The notes: a model not told the origin generated them from the sequence alone. A stretch of DNA of 64,000 nucleotides from Aeromicrobium sp. 9AM (GCF_902506105.1 NZ_LR733304.1:496001-560000), one strand, 5' to 3'; counted from the stretch's first letter, positions 16,022-24,671 are shown. Numbers and translations: made by a program.

Positions 16022-16597
16022 ATGACGAACCTCTCGATCATCGGAACCGGCAACATGGGCCAGGCCATCGCGGCGATCGCCGACAAGGGCGGTCACTCGG
16101 TCCAGCTGCTCGGTTCAGGCGACACCGCGACCCAGGTCACGGGTGATGTCGTGGTCCTCGCCGTGCCCTACGGTGCGGTCGACGACGTCATCGCACAACG
16201 CGGCGAGCAGCTCGCCGACCGGATCGTCGTCGACATCACCAACCCGCTCAACTTCGAGACGTTCGACTCACTCGTGGTGACTTCTGACAGCTCGGCGACC
16301 GCCGAGATCGCTGCTGCGCTGCCCCAGTCGCGGGTGCTCAAGGCGTTCAACACCACCTTCGCGGCGACCCTGGGAGCCGGCGTGGTCGGCCCGTTGCCCA
16401 CCACGGTGCTGATCGCAGGCGACGACACTGACGCCAAGTCGACCCTCTCGGACATCGTGACGGCCGGCGGGCTCAAGGCGATCGACGCCGGAGCCCTGAA
16501 TCGGGCGCGCGAGCTCGAGGCGCTCGGCTTCCTGCAGCTCACCCTCGCCGCGACCGAGAAGGTCTCCTGGTCGGGCGGATTCGGCGTCGCAGCCTGA
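16022..16597 (+). CDS. NADP-binding, F420-reductase-like oxidoreductase
   Basis: A 191-residue single Rossmann-domain protein, starting MTNLSIIGTGNMGQAIA (GxGxMG dinucleotide motif) and continuing with VVLAVPYGAV, DITNPLNFETF and LKAFNTTFAATL, as in the NADPH-dependent F420 reductase/YqeC-like family. The size matches small family members lacking a second domain. AGGAG precedes the ATG. The upstream MarR gene and two operator copies suggest induction by an electrophile or phenolic ligand. Activity with F420 is possible since other F420-linked proteins occur nearby, but it is not shown by the sequence. Confidence 0.8.
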   Translation: MTNLSIIGTGNMGQAIAAIADKGGHSVQLLGSGDTATQVTGDVVVLAVPYGAVDDVIAQRGEQLADRIVVDITNPLNFETFDSLVVTSDSSATAEIAAALPQSRVLKAFNTTFAATLGAGVVGPLPTTVLIAGDDTDAKSTLSDIVTAGGLKAIDAGALNRARELEALGFLQLTLAATEKVSWSGGFGVAA

Positions 16598-16685
16598 CCC
16601 CTGGGCCCCACTCCGCCGATGAGCGGTAGTGGGGCCGACCGATGCAGCAACCAAGCGCCTGTACAAGGAAATGGAGCGTAGACCG

Positions 16686-17003
16686 ATGACTCCGAAGCTG
16701 ACGGTGGCGCAACACCGCCGCCGGTTCAGGATGACGACCGGCGTCGTCCTGGTGATCGGCGTGCTGGGAGTGGCGACGATCGCCCTGGCCCGCAACGAGA
16801 CGATCGACCTCCACCCGTGGGGCATCTACGTCGCCCTCGCGGCGGCGGTCTTCTCGGCCCTGGCCGGTCTCGCATTCGCCTTCACCATGGCGGCCATCGA
16901 GAGTCGAGGCGACTACTCCGAGCCGGCTGCTTCGAGCACTGCGGAGACCGGCTCGAGGATGGCCACGAGCTCGGCGAGCTCGTTCGGCGTCAAGGTGTCG
17001 TAG
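16686..17003 (+). CDS. small two-helix membrane protein
   Basis: A 105-residue protein with two membrane segments (about residues 18-36, TTGVVLVIGVLGVATIAL, and 47-70, IYVALAAAVFSALAGLAFAF) and a Ser/Ala-rich tail. ATG 16686 has ATGGAG upstream; ATG 16671 is an alternative. The last 91 bp lie antisense to the end of the convergent SCO6745-family gene; the tail encoded there looks low-complexity. No family recognised. It may be cotranscribed with the upstream oxidoreductase. Confidence 0.55.
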   Translation: MTPKLTVAQHRRRFRMTTGVVLVIGVLGVATIALARNETIDLHPWGIYVALAAAVFSALAGLAFAFTMAAIESRGDYSEPAASSTAETGSRMATSSASSFGVKVS

Positions 17004-17737
17004 GCCGGCGCGGCGAGCTCGTCGGTGAGCGCCTCGATGCGCTCCTTGGCCTGCCGGCCGGCGTCGGTGAGCCACCCTGTGTCGTCGACGAGGCCGCGGG
17101 CTCGCATGTCGGCGATGACGGCAGCGAGCTGGGCGGCCGGCAGGTGATGGACCCGGCCGAACTTCTCGGCCGGCGTTCCCGTCGAGAGCGCGTGCAGGAC
17201 GTGGCACTCGGACCCGCCGATGCCGGCGGTCACCAGTGCTGCGATGTGGCCGTCCCCACGATGCTCGCGAAGCAGGGTGGCCGCGTGCCAGAGCCTGGCG
17301 ACGGGTTCCTCGGGTATCGGAAGCGTCCGGAGCGCCGCGTACATGACCCGCCCCGCGGTGGGCGCGCTCGTCGCTGCCCTCGTCGCGAGGTCTGCTGCGC
17401 GAGCGATTCTCGTTGCGCCCAGAAGGTTGCCGGCGACCCGCCGTTGGAGAGCGGCGACACTGCTCTGCTGACGTGCGGAGAGCGCAGCCTCCGGGGTGGC
17501 GATGTCCCAGACATGGGGGATGTGGCGGGCGACCTCGCCATCGGCGAAGTTGTAGAAGGCCGCGTGGACCACCTCGGCCGGGACCCGACCGAGCGCTGCG
17601 GCTCTCCCGGCGAAGTACGCATCCCAGATGTTGCGGAGCCCGAGAGACGTCTCGACGTCGGACAGCGCCTGGTTCCCGAAGCTGACCGCGGCGATCGGCT
17701 CGATGAGCCCGAACATCCGCCGACCGGTGGATTCCAT
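16913..17737 (-). CDS. SCO6745-family (SalK-like) protein
   Basis: A 274-residue, mostly helical protein recognisable by RRMFGLIEPIAAVSFGNQALS, GLRNIWDAYFAGRAAALG, VVHAAFYNFADGEVARHIPHVWDIATPEAAL and the C-terminal winged-helix-like region (GWLTDAGRQAKERIEALTDELAAPAYDTL). The start at ATG 17737 has AAGGAGGAG 6 nt upstream. The frame stays open far upstream of this, but that part is the antisense shadow of the flavin oxidase gene. Function is unknown; the name SalK comes from a lantibiotic gene and is not informative. Divergent from the flavin amine oxidase gene. Confidence 0.85.
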   Translation of the reverse strand: MESTGRRMFGLIEPIAAVSFGNQALSDVETSLGLRNIWDAYFAGRAAALGRVPAEVVHAAFYNFADGEVARHIPHVWDIATPEAALSARQQSSVAALQRRVAGNLLGATRIARAADLATRAATSAPTAGRVMYAALRTLPIPEEPVARLWHAATLLREHRGDGHIAALVTAGIGGSECHVLHALSTGTPAEKFGRVHHLPAAQLAAVIADMRARGLVDDTGWLTDAGRQAKERIEALTDELAAPAYDTLTPNELAELVAILEPVSAVLEAAGSE

Positions 17738-17854
17738 CGTCTCCTCCTTGCGGGACAGCCGGTTGCTGCCCTTTCTACCTGTTCCACGAACGGGAACGGT
17801 CGCATACGACAGGCCGTTCGGACATCCCGGAAGTCCGACGTGTAGGACTGGACC

Positions 17855-19204
17855 ATGACCAATGAAGATGTCGACGTCCTGATCGTCGGGGCCGGCGCGA
17901 CCGGACTGTCCGCCGCGTACGCCCTGCAGCGCGCGGGCAGGTCGGTGCTGGTGCTGGAGTCTCGTGAGCGCGTCGGTGGCCGGCTGTGGACCGACGAGGT
18001 CGACGGCGTCGACCTCGAGATCGGCGGTCAGTGGGTCTCGCCGGACCAGGACGCGCTGCTGGCGATGCTCGACGAGCTGGGCCTGGAGACGTTCGAGCGC
18101 CACCGCGAGGGCGAGTCGATCTACGTGGGTCTCGACGGCGAGCGGCGTACGTTCACCGGCGAGGTGCTCCCGGTCGCGGCGGCGGTGGAGTCGGAGATGA
18201 CCCGGCTCACGGAGCTGCTCGACGAGCTCTCGGCACAGATGGACCCGGCCCGGCCCTGGGACATGCCGGGCGCCCGCGAGCTCGACCAGGTCACGTTCCT
18301 CGGCTGGCTCGAGCAGAACTGCGACGAGCCGGAGGCGCGCGACAACATCGCGATGTTCATCGCGCAGGCGATGCTGACCAAGCCCGCGCACACGTTCTCG
18401 GCGCTGCAGGCGGTGCACATGGCAGCGAGCGCCGGCAGCTTCAGCAACCTGGTCGACTCGGAGTTCATTCTCGACAAACGCGTCATCGGCGGCCTGCAGC
18501 AGGTGCCGCTCCGGCTGGCCGAGCGACTTGGCGCCGCGGTCCGCACGGGTCGGGACGTCGAGAAGGTCGTCTGGACCGACGTGGGTGTCACCGTCTCGTC
18601 CGGGGACCTCACCGTCACCGCCCGCGACCTCGTGCTGGCGATCCCGCCGACCGCGGTCACCCGTGTCCGGTTCGAGCCGCCGCTGCCGTCGATCCAGCGC
18701 GAGACCCGCCAGCACCAGTCGTTCGGCCAGGTCATCAAGGTGCACGCGACCTACGAGACGCCGTTCTGGCGCGACGCCGGCCTGTCCGGCACGGCGTTCA
18801 GTCCGTACGAGATCGTGCACGAGGCGTACGACAACACGAACCACGACGAGTCGCGAGGGACGCTCGTGGGCTTCGTCTCCGACCTGCAGGCCGATGCCGT
18901 GCTCGCGCTGTCCTCCGATGAGCGCCGGGAGGCGATCCTGTCATCGCTGTCGACGTACTTCGGGCCGCAGGTGACCCGGCCCCTGACGTACTTCGAGAGC
19001 GACTGGACCTCCGAGGAGCTCGGCAGCGGTGCGTACGGCTCGAGCTTCGACATCGGTGGCCTGACCCGGTTCGGCCCGCGGCTCCGCGAGCCGGTCGGCC
19101 CGATCCAGATCGGCAGCTCGGATGTTGCCGGGCTCGGGTTCCAGCACGTCGACGGCGCCCTGCGGGTCGGCGCAGAGCTGGCGCTGGCGATCAGCGGTCG
19201 GTGA
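17855..19204 (+). CDS. flavin-dependent amine oxidase
   Basis: A 449-residue flavoprotein of the monoamine/putrescine oxidase family. It has an N-terminal FAD site (VLIVGAGATGLSAAYAL, then VLVLESRERVGGRLWT), the GGQWVSPDQDALL substrate-proximal motif, a central substrate domain, and the C-terminal FAD segment ending in HVDGALRVGAELA, which departs somewhat from the usual EGAVRSGE pattern. No signal peptide. It makes aldehyde, H2O2 and ammonia or amine from a biogenic amine. It is distinct from the copper amine oxidase at 3.7 kb. Divergent from the SCO6745-family gene; no pathway partner is adjacent. Confidence 0.88.
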   Translation: MTNEDVDVLIVGAGATGLSAAYALQRAGRSVLVLESRERVGGRLWTDEVDGVDLEIGGQWVSPDQDALLAMLDELGLETFERHREGESIYVGLDGERRTFTGEVLPVAAAVESEMTRLTELLDELSAQMDPARPWDMPGARELDQVTFLGWLEQNCDEPEARDNIAMFIAQAMLTKPAHTFSALQAVHMAASAGSFSNLVDSEFILDKRVIGGLQQVPLRLAERLGAAVRTGRDVEKVVWTDVGVTVSSGDLTVTARDLVLAIPPTAVTRVRFEPPLPSIQRETRQHQSFGQVIKVHATYETPFWRDAGLSGTAFSPYEIVHEAYDNTNHDESRGTLVGFVSDLQADAVLALSSDERREAILSSLSTYFGPQVTRPLTYFESDWTSEELGSGAYGSSFDIGGLTRFGPRLREPVGPIQIGSSDVAGLGFQHVDGALRVGAELALAISGR

Positions 19205-19216
19205 CCGCCGCTGGGA

Positions 19217-19678
19217 TCAGGCCAGGCGTGCGGGGAATCCTCCCGTTGCGACCGGGCCCCAGCGCGTCGGCGTGACGCGCAGCAGGCACTTGCCCTGGTC
19301 GACCATCGCCTGCCGGTACTCGTCCCAGTCGGGGTGCTCGCCGGAGATGTTGCGGAAGTACTCGACGAAGGCGTCGAGGGCCTCAGGCACGTCGAGCACC
19401 TCGCACGTCCCGTCGACCTGCACCCACGGGTCGTTGAAGTCGTCCGACAGCACGACGACGCTCACGTCGGGCCTCTTGCGAGCGTTCTTGGCCTTGGCCC
19501 GCTCGGGATAGGTGGAGATGACGATGCGCCCGGAGTCGTCGACGCCGCCGGTGACGGGCGAGGCCTGGGGCGAGCCATCGGCGCGCTGGGTGATGACGAT
19601 CATCCGGTGGCGCGGTCGGACGAACTCGATGAGCTCCGACTCGGTCACCGAGGTGGTCGTGGCGATCTGGCGGGCCAT
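19217..19678 (-). CDS. PPOX-class F420-dependent oxidoreductase family protein
   Basis: A 153-residue split-barrel flavin/F420-binding protein: RHRMIVITQRADGSPQASPVTGGVDDSGRIVIST, then RAKAKNARKRPDVSVVVL and DPWVQVDGTCEVLD. This matches the PPOX class F420-dependent enzymes of actinobacteria (pyridoxamine 5'-phosphate oxidase fold). Start at ATG 19678 with GGAAGGAAG upstream. Substrate unknown. It is convergent with the flavin amine oxidase and lies 12 bp from its stop. Confidence 0.87.
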   Translation of the reverse strand: MARQIATTTSVTESELIEFVRPRHRMIVITQRADGSPQASPVTGGVDDSGRIVISTYPERAKAKNARKRPDVSVVVLSDDFNDPWVQVDGTCEVLDVPEALDAFVEYFRNISGEHPDWDEYRQAMVDQGKCLLRVTPTRWGPVATGGFPARLA

Positions 19679-19766
19679 GGGGCTTCCTTCCGGTGTCAGG
19701 CGACTCTTCCGATCGTACGGACCGGGGCGCGGCGCAACTGTCCGGACCACGCGCGATGCTGGTGAC

Positions 19767-20309
19767 ATGACCACGTACGTCGTCCTGTTCCGCGGCATCA
19801 ATGTCGGCGGCCGCAACAACGTCCCGATGTCCGCGCTGCGGGAGCACCTGGGCGCCGACTTCGCCCGTGTCCGCACCTACATCCAGTCCGGCAACGTGCT
19901 GCTCGACTCCGAGCTGTCTGCCGAGGCGGTGGCGGCGCACATCGACGCGAGTCTGCCGTCGGCGTTCGCCCTCGACTCCGACCTCGTCAGGGTGCTGGTG
20001 CTCGACGCCGACGCCTATCGCGAGGTCGTGGCCGCGGCACCTGCCGGATTCGGCGACGAGCCCGACCGCTACCGCCACGACGTCGTGTTCTACATGGGCG
20101 TCACGGCCGACGAGGTCCGCCCCTACATCGTCGTCAACCCCGAGGTCGACGAGGCGTTGGTGGGGGAGCGCGCGGTCTATCACCGGCGCATCGCGGCCCT
20201 TGCGACGCGCAGCAGGCTCAACAAGATCATCGGCTCGCCGGTCTACTCGTCCCTCACGATCCGCAACTGGAACACGACGCTCAAGCCGGCGGCGATGCTC
20301 GACGAGTGA
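19767..20309 (+). CDS. DUF1697-family protein
   Basis: A 180-residue protein with the strongly conserved DUF1697 start TYVVLFRGINVGGRNNVPMSALR, followed by VRTYIQSGNVLLDSE and the C-terminal SRLNKIIGSPVYSSLTIRNWNT. The family is widespread and has no settled function. ATG 19767. Convergent with the cupin gene 3 bp away. Confidence 0.9.
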   Translation: MTTYVVLFRGINVGGRNNVPMSALREHLGADFARVRTYIQSGNVLLDSELSAEAVAAHIDASLPSAFALDSDLVRVLVLDADAYREVVAAAPAGFGDEPDRYRHDVVFYMGVTADEVRPYIVVNPEVDEALVGERAVYHRRIAALATRSRLNKIIGSPVYSSLTIRNWNTTLKPAAMLDE

Positions 20310-20312
20310 GGG

Positions 20313-20669
20313 TCAGGCGGGCGTTGCGTACGCCGCGACGCCGGTGTCGACCAGCACGCAGGGCTCGTCGCCGACGGTCCAGGCGTCGTGACCGGGCTCG
20401 ATCAGGACGACGTCGCCGGGGCTCACGGTGATCTCGTCCCCGTCGTCGGACCGGACGGTCATCTGGCCGGACAGGCAGAAGCCGGTGTGCCGGGTCTGGC
20501 ACGACTCCGTGCCCGCAATCGGCTTGACGTCCTCGGACCAACGCCATCCGGGTTCGAACACGCCCCGTCCGAGCGTGAAGTCACCCAGGGTGACGACGTC
20601 CATGTGCCCGTGATCCTTGAAGGGGCGGGTCTCGTGCGGTGTCTCGATGTTGAGTGTGGAAGTGGACAT
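20313..20669 (-). CDS. small cupin-domain protein
   Basis: A 118-residue single cupin. The barrel motifs are CQTRHTGFCLSGQMTVRSDDGDEITVSPGDVVLIEPGHDAW. Unlike many metal-binding cupins the first motif carries only one clear histidine, so metal binding is uncertain. AGGAGA lies before ATG 20669. The family includes small sensory or enzymatic proteins; no substrate can be named. Confidence 0.85.
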   Translation of the reverse strand: MSTSTLNIETPHETRPFKDHGHMDVVTLGDFTLGRGVFEPGWRWSEDVKPIAGTESCQTRHTGFCLSGQMTVRSDDGDEITVSPGDVVLIEPGHDAWTVGDEPCVLVDTGVAAYATPA

Positions 20670-20773
20670 GCGATCTCCTGATGTCCGGAGCCTGACGGCC
20701 CGGTTTCCCCGACGGTCATCCCTTGTCGATCATGCGCCTGGTTCGTGGCGATGTGAAGGGCTGGACCGCGTCG

Positions 20774-21790
20774 TCAGACCACCGAGAACTCGTACCGCAC
20801 CACGTTGACGTACGTCTCGCCCGGCCGAAGGACCCGCTGCGGGAAGTGCGAGTGGTTGATCGAGTCGGGGAACGTCTGCATCTCCGCAGTGACGCCGGCG
20901 AAGGGGGTGTACGTCTCGAGGTCGCCCTTGGCACTCGCGCCCTCGAGGTAGCCGCCGGCGTACACCTGGATCCCGGGCTGGTCCGTGACCAGCGTGAGGC
21001 GCCGGCCGCTCGCCGGATCGGTCAGCGTCGCGACCTGGCGCATGCCGACGCCGTCGAGCACCCAGTTGTGGTCGTAGCCGGCGTTGTCGACGGCGTCGAT
21101 GTTCGTGCCGATCGGCGTCTCGGTGCTGAAGTCGAACGGGGTCCCGTCGACGGCGAGGACCTCACCAGTCGGCAGCAGCTCGGCATCGACCGGCGTGTAG
21201 AACCCGCCGTCGACCTGCAGCAGCTGGTCGAGGACCGTGCCGGAGTCGTGCCCGGCGAGGTTGAAGTAGGCGTGGTTGACGAGATTGACGATCGTCGCGC
21301 GATCCGTCTCGGCCTCGATGCGGATCTCGAGTGCGGTGCCGTCGAGGGTGTAGGTGACCCGGGCGTCGAGGTTTCCGGGGTAGCCCTCGTCCCCGTCAGG
21401 CGATCGCAGGGAGAACGTGACGCTGTCAGCGTCAGCGTCCAGGGCCGTCGACCACACGTACGTGTCGAAGCCCCGAGGACCGCCGTGCACGTGGTTGCGA
21501 CCCTCGTTGGGCGTCACCTCGTACGCGGTGCCGTCGATCGTGAACCGGCCCTCGCGGAGCCGGTTGGCGTACCGGCCAGCGGTGACGCCGAAGTAGTACG
21601 GGTCGCCGGGCAGCTCGTCGTACGACTTCCGGCCCAGCACGACATCGGCGAGGACGCCGTCACGGTCCGGCGCGTGCAGCTCGAGGATGCGCGCGCCGAG
21701 GTCCGTCAGGACGACGCGGCAGGCATCGTTCGCGATCGTGACGACGGTGATGTCCTGGTCACCTGCGGTGGCCGTGAAGCTTTCGAGCAT
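20774..21790 (-). CDS. galM: aldose 1-epimerase (mutarotase)
   Basis: Interconverts alpha and beta anomers of aldohexoses. The 338-residue protein has the GalM landmarks: GRYANRLREGRFTIDG, RNHVHGGPRGFD with the first catalytic-site histidine, VNLVNHAYFNLAGH with the catalytic histidine, YDHNWVLD, and VTAEMQTFPDSINHSHFP with the catalytic glutamate. Start taken at ATG 21790 (MLESFTA); the ribosome-binding site is weak. Divergent from an NTF2-like gene and not in a sugar-catabolic operon here. Confidence 0.93.
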   Translation of the reverse strand: MLESFTATAGDQDITVVTIANDACRVVLTDLGARILELHAPDRDGVLADVVLGRKSYDELPGDPYYFGVTAGRYANRLREGRFTIDGTAYEVTPNEGRNHVHGGPRGFDTYVWSTALDADADSVTFSLRSPDGDEGYPGNLDARVTYTLDGTALEIRIEAETDRATIVNLVNHAYFNLAGHDSGTVLDQLLQVDGGFYTPVDAELLPTGEVLAVDGTPFDFSTETPIGTNIDAVDNAGYDHNWVLDGVGMRQVATLTDPASGRRLTLVTDQPGIQVYAGGYLEGASAKGDLETYTPFAGVTAEMQTFPDSINHSHFPQRVLRPGETYVNVVRYEFSVV

Positions 21791-21912
21791 CCTGAGACTT
21801 TCTGGGTACGAGTCGGGAGCCCCACCTTCTGGTGTGGCCACGGAGCTCCTCCTCACCGCGCCCAGCACTCTAGCCGAGCGCCGCGTGTGCGAACCGATCG
21901 GCATGGGGGAGC

Positions 21913-22332
21913 ATGGCCCGTATGGAAGCGCAGCTCGAGGCAGCAGTCGAGACGTACCTGTCGGCGTTGCGGGAGGCCGACGTCGAGCGGATCCTTTCGC
22001 TGTTCACCGCCTATGCGGTCGTGCACTCGCCGCTCTACGGGGTCATGGCGCCGGCCGACTTCTACCCGACGCTCTTCGCCGACACGAGCGCGGCGAACCT
22101 GGAGCTGCGATCGGTGATGCACGGACGCGACACGAGCGGCGTCAGGACGATGAGCTTCTGGTTCCACTTCGACTGGCGCCTCCCGTCGGGGGCGGCAGCG
22201 CCGTTCGACGTGATCGACGCGGTGACGCTCGACGAGGACGGCCGGTTCACGTCGCTGCACATCATCTACGACACCGTCGACGTGCGGCCCGCGTTCGAGG
22301 CCGAGACCGGCCGGGCCTCCTGGCGTCACTAA
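21913..22332 (+). CDS. SnoaL/NTF2-like domain protein
   Basis: A 139-residue single-domain protein with the NTF2 fold pattern: amphipathic helices (MEAQLEAAVETYLSALREADVERILSLF) followed by the curved beta sheet (VRTMSFWFHFDWRLPSG, PFDVIDAVTLDEDGRFTSLHIIYDT). Such proteins are enzymes or ligand-binding proteins with variable function. Convergent with the TetR gene, whose stop lies 7 bp away. No specific role visible. Confidence 0.78.
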   Translation: MARMEAQLEAAVETYLSALREADVERILSLFTAYAVVHSPLYGVMAPADFYPTLFADTSAANLELRSVMHGRDTSGVRTMSFWFHFDWRLPSGAAAPFDVIDAVTLDEDGRFTSLHIIYDTVDVRPAFEAETGRASWRH

Positions 22333-22339
22333 CGTCGCG

Positions 22340-22909
22340 TCAGGACAGGACGCGGCTGCTGAGGCCGTCGAGGACGATCTCGAGGATGCGGTCGTGCCAC
22401 TCGTGCCGGGCGGAGCTCGAGAGGTCGCCGTTGGTGCGGGAGAGGGCGAAGGTTCCGACAGTCCCCTTGACCGACGTCGTCAGCGCGAGGTTGCCGGCGA
22501 CCTGGACCGCGACCGTCGCGTCCTCGATCGTGAATCCCTGCTCGTGCAGCGACGCGATGTAGGGCGTGACCTTCTCGATGATGCCCGGCGACCACTTCGG
22601 CGGCGAGAGCGCGACGACGTCGTAGCCGGGATAGCGCTCGCAGATGGTCCACACGGAGCGCGTGATCTCGGTGAGCAGCTCGCGCCAGGGCATGTCGGCG
22701 TCGGGCCAGTCGACGGAGAGCGCGGCCTTCTCGATGGCGCTGACGAGCAGGTCGTCGCGATCCTCGACGTACCGATAGAGCCCGGAGTGCGCGACGCCGA
22801 GCCGGGCCGCCACCGACGGCATGCTGAAGGTGGCGATGCCGTCCGCGAGCACGGCGTCGACGATGAGGTCCAGGCTGAGGGAGCGTGGCCGGCCTGGCGA
22901 TCGGTCCAT
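22340..22909 (-). CDS. TetR-family transcriptional regulator
   Basis: About 189 residues with an N-terminal helix-turn-helix (LIVDAVLADGIATFSMPSVAARLGVAHSGLYRYVEDRDDLLVSAIEKA). The C-terminal ligand domain is unlike well-known subgroups. ATG 22909 gives the conventional short N-terminus; a GTG at 22939 is an alternative and neither has a strong ribosome-binding site. The upstream neighbour is an Lrp gene in the same direction; no dedicated target gene is obvious. Confidence 0.85.
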   Translation of the reverse strand: MDRSPGRPRSLSLDLIVDAVLADGIATFSMPSVAARLGVAHSGLYRYVEDRDDLLVSAIEKAALSVDWPDADMPWRELLTEITRSVWTICERYPGYDVVALSPPKWSPGIIEKVTPYIASLHEQGFTIEDATVAVQVAGNLALTTSVKGTVGTFALSRTNGDLSSSARHEWHDRILEIVLDGLSSRVLS

Positions 22910-22972
22910 GGGTTCGATCGTACTTTCTCCACTTCTCACAGTCGGGGGTGGTGGAGTTGTGAGGACGGCGTG

Positions 22973-23422
22973 TCACATTCTCTCGGGCGACGACTCCTCG
23001 AACACCAGCAGCGTGCGGGTGCCGAGAATCCCCGGGATGCTCTGGATCTCGTCGAGGACGAGTCGCCTGAGTCCGGCGTTGTCGCGGGCGCGCACCAGCA
23101 TCACGACGTCGAACTCGCCGCCGACCAGCGCGATGTGCTCGACGCCCTCGAGCGCGCGCAGCTTGGCGTGGATGCTGCGCCAGTCGGGCTGCCGGACGTT
23201 CATCGTGAGATAGGCCGAGGTGCCGAGGCCGCGGCCGACGGGGTCGACGAGTGCGGTGTAGCCCTTGATGACGCGCGACTCGGTGAGTCGCTCGACGCGG
23301 GCGTACGCGTTGGCCCGCGAGATGTGGACCTCCTCGGCGAGCTGGCGCATCGACAACCGGCCGTCGCGCTCGAGGGCGCTGAGGATCTGGGTGTCGATGT
23401 CGTCGATCGGCGTTCCGGCCAT
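22973..23422 (-). CDS. Lrp/AsnC-family regulator of the adjacent 2-oxoacid dehydrogenase operon
   Basis: A 149-residue Lrp-type protein: N-terminal helix-turn-helix (DDIDTQILSALERDGRLSMRQLAEEVHISRANAYARVERL) and C-terminal RAM effector domain (AYLTMNVRQPDWRSIHAKLRALEGVEHIALVGGEFDVVMLVRARD). AGGAGA precedes ATG 23422. It is divergent from E1 alpha/E1 beta/E2 genes, the same arrangement as bkdR next to branched-chain 2-oxoacid dehydrogenase operons, so it probably controls them in response to a branched-chain or aromatic amino acid. Confidence 0.9.
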   Translation of the reverse strand: MAGTPIDDIDTQILSALERDGRLSMRQLAEEVHISRANAYARVERLTESRVIKGYTALVDPVGRGLGTSAYLTMNVRQPDWRSIHAKLRALEGVEHIALVGGEFDVVMLVRARDNAGLRRLVLDEIQSIPGILGTRTLLVFEESSPERM

Positions 23423-23543
23423 CTGTCTCTCCTGACTGGTGTGACGTGGGTCATGCTGGACATACGGCATCGATATGGCCCCAGTGACGAGACATCTTCT
23501 CGACAATCTTGCAGCACTTGAACCCGGATGGCCAGCAGGCGCA

Positions 23544-23558
23544 CTGTTCTGTGAACAG
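23544..23558. promoter_or_regulatory. candidate Lrp operator before E1 alpha
   Basis: CTGTTC-TGT-GAACAG, a 15-bp inverted repeat in the 163-bp divergent region between the Lrp gene and the 2-oxoacid dehydrogenase operon, 28 bp before the E1 alpha start. Fifteen-base inverted repeats are typical of Lrp sites, though usually more AT-rich. Confidence 0.5.
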
Positions 23559-23585
23559 ACGTCGTCCTCGAAAGGGAGTGGCCCG

Positions 23586-24671
23586 GTGCCGAGCAACGAC
23601 CTCCTGCCCTCGGAGCAACCCGTCCAGCTGCTCGACCAGACGGGCAGCCGGGTCGTGGGCGCGGCCGGTGACTTCCCGTCCGACGACGCCATGCTCCGGG
23701 CGCACGAGGCGCTGGTGGTGGGCCGACGGATCAACGAGCAGGCGTACGCGCTGGTGCGCCAGGGTCGCCTCGCGGTCTACCCGTCGTCGTACGGCCAGGA
23801 GGCGTGCGAGGTAGCTGCCGCCCTGGTGATGGGTGACCGGGACTGGCTCTTCCCGACGTACCGCGACGTCGTGTCGATCATCGGCCGTGGCGTCGACCCG
23901 GTCGAGACCCTGACCCTGCTCAAGGGTGACTGGCACTGCGGCTACGACCCGGTCGAGCACCGCGTCGCGCCCCAGACGACCCCGCTGGCGACGCAGCTGA
24001 TCCACGCCGTCGGTGTCGCGCACGCCGCGACCCTGCGAGGTGAGGACACCGTCGTGATGGCGATGTGCGGCGACGGCGCCACGAGCGAGGGCGACTTCCA
24101 CGAAGCGCTCAACTTCGCCGCGGTGTTCAAGGCGCCTGTCGTGTTCTTCGTGCAGAACAACGAGTACGCGATCTCGGTGCCGCTGGCCCGGCAGAGCGTC
24201 GCACCGTCGCTGGCGCACAAGGGCATCGGCTACGGCATGCCGGGGGAGCGGGTCGACGGCAACGACATCGCGGCCCTGCTGTCGGTGCTGGGCGCCGCAG
24301 TCGACTCCGCGCGCAGCGGCGGCGGGCCGCAGCTCGTCGAGGCCCACACCTACCGGATGCAGGCCCACACCAACGCCGACGACGCGACCCGCTACCGCCA
24401 GGACGACGAGGTCGAGAAGTGGCAGGACCGCGACCCCCTGCTGCGCAGCGAGGCCTACCTGCGCAGCCGTGACCTGCTGACGGACGAACGTACGTCAGAG
24501 ATCGCGGCCGCTGCCGAGGCGGTCGCCACCGCGATGCGCGACGGGCTCATGGTGGACGTCGAGCCGGATCACGCTGACCTCTTCACCCACGTCTATGCGG
24601 CGCCGACGCCGCAGCTGCGCGAGCAGCAGGCGTTCCTGGCGGACGAGCTGAGCCGGGAGGAGGCCCGCTGA
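23586..24671 (+). CDS. 2-oxoacid dehydrogenase E1 component, alpha subunit
   Basis: Thiamine-diphosphate-dependent decarboxylase half of a branched-chain/pyruvate dehydrogenase complex; 361 residues. The TPP motif runs from Gly162 (GDGATSEGDFHEALNFA) to Asn191-Asn192 (VQNNEYAIS). YPSSYGQEACEVAAAL and DWLFPTYRD are family-typical. GTG 23586 is chosen because GGGAG sits 8 nt upstream; the frame is open further upstream but that part is not conserved. The phosphorylation-loop region HTNADDATRYR resembles branched-chain 2-oxoacid dehydrogenases. First gene of a three-gene coupled operon. Confidence 0.92.
   Translation: MPSNDLLPSEQPVQLLDQTGSRVVGAAGDFPSDDAMLRAHEALVVGRRINEQAYALVRQGRLAVYPSSYGQEACEVAAALVMGDRDWLFPTYRDVVSIIGRGVDPVETLTLLKGDWHCGYDPVEHRVAPQTTPLATQLIHAVGVAHAATLRGEDTVVMAMCGDGATSEGDFHEALNFAAVFKAPVVFFVQNNEYAISVPLARQSVAPSLAHKGIGYGMPGERVDGNDIAALLSVLGAAVDSARSGGGPQLVEAHTYRMQAHTNADDATRYRQDDEVEKWQDRDPLLRSEAYLRSRDLLTDERTSEIAAAAEAVATAMRDGLMVDVEPDHADLFTHVYAAPTPQLREQQAFLADELSREEAR

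Noticed and set aside
17738-18844. Long upstream minus-strand open frame continuous with the SCO6745-family gene
   Set aside because: It is antisense to the well-supported flavin amine oxidase, has an Arg/His/Leu-rich shadow composition, and the family start at 17737 has a strong ribosome-binding site.
20723-22117. Plus-strand open frame opposite aldose epimerase
   Set aside because: The minus strand encodes a full GalM with all motifs; the plus frame has no recognisable domain.
22924-22965. CTCCAC...GTGGAG and CTCAC...GTGAG arms upstream of the TetR gene
   Set aside because: The arms are not in nested order, so they do not form one convincing operator or hairpin.
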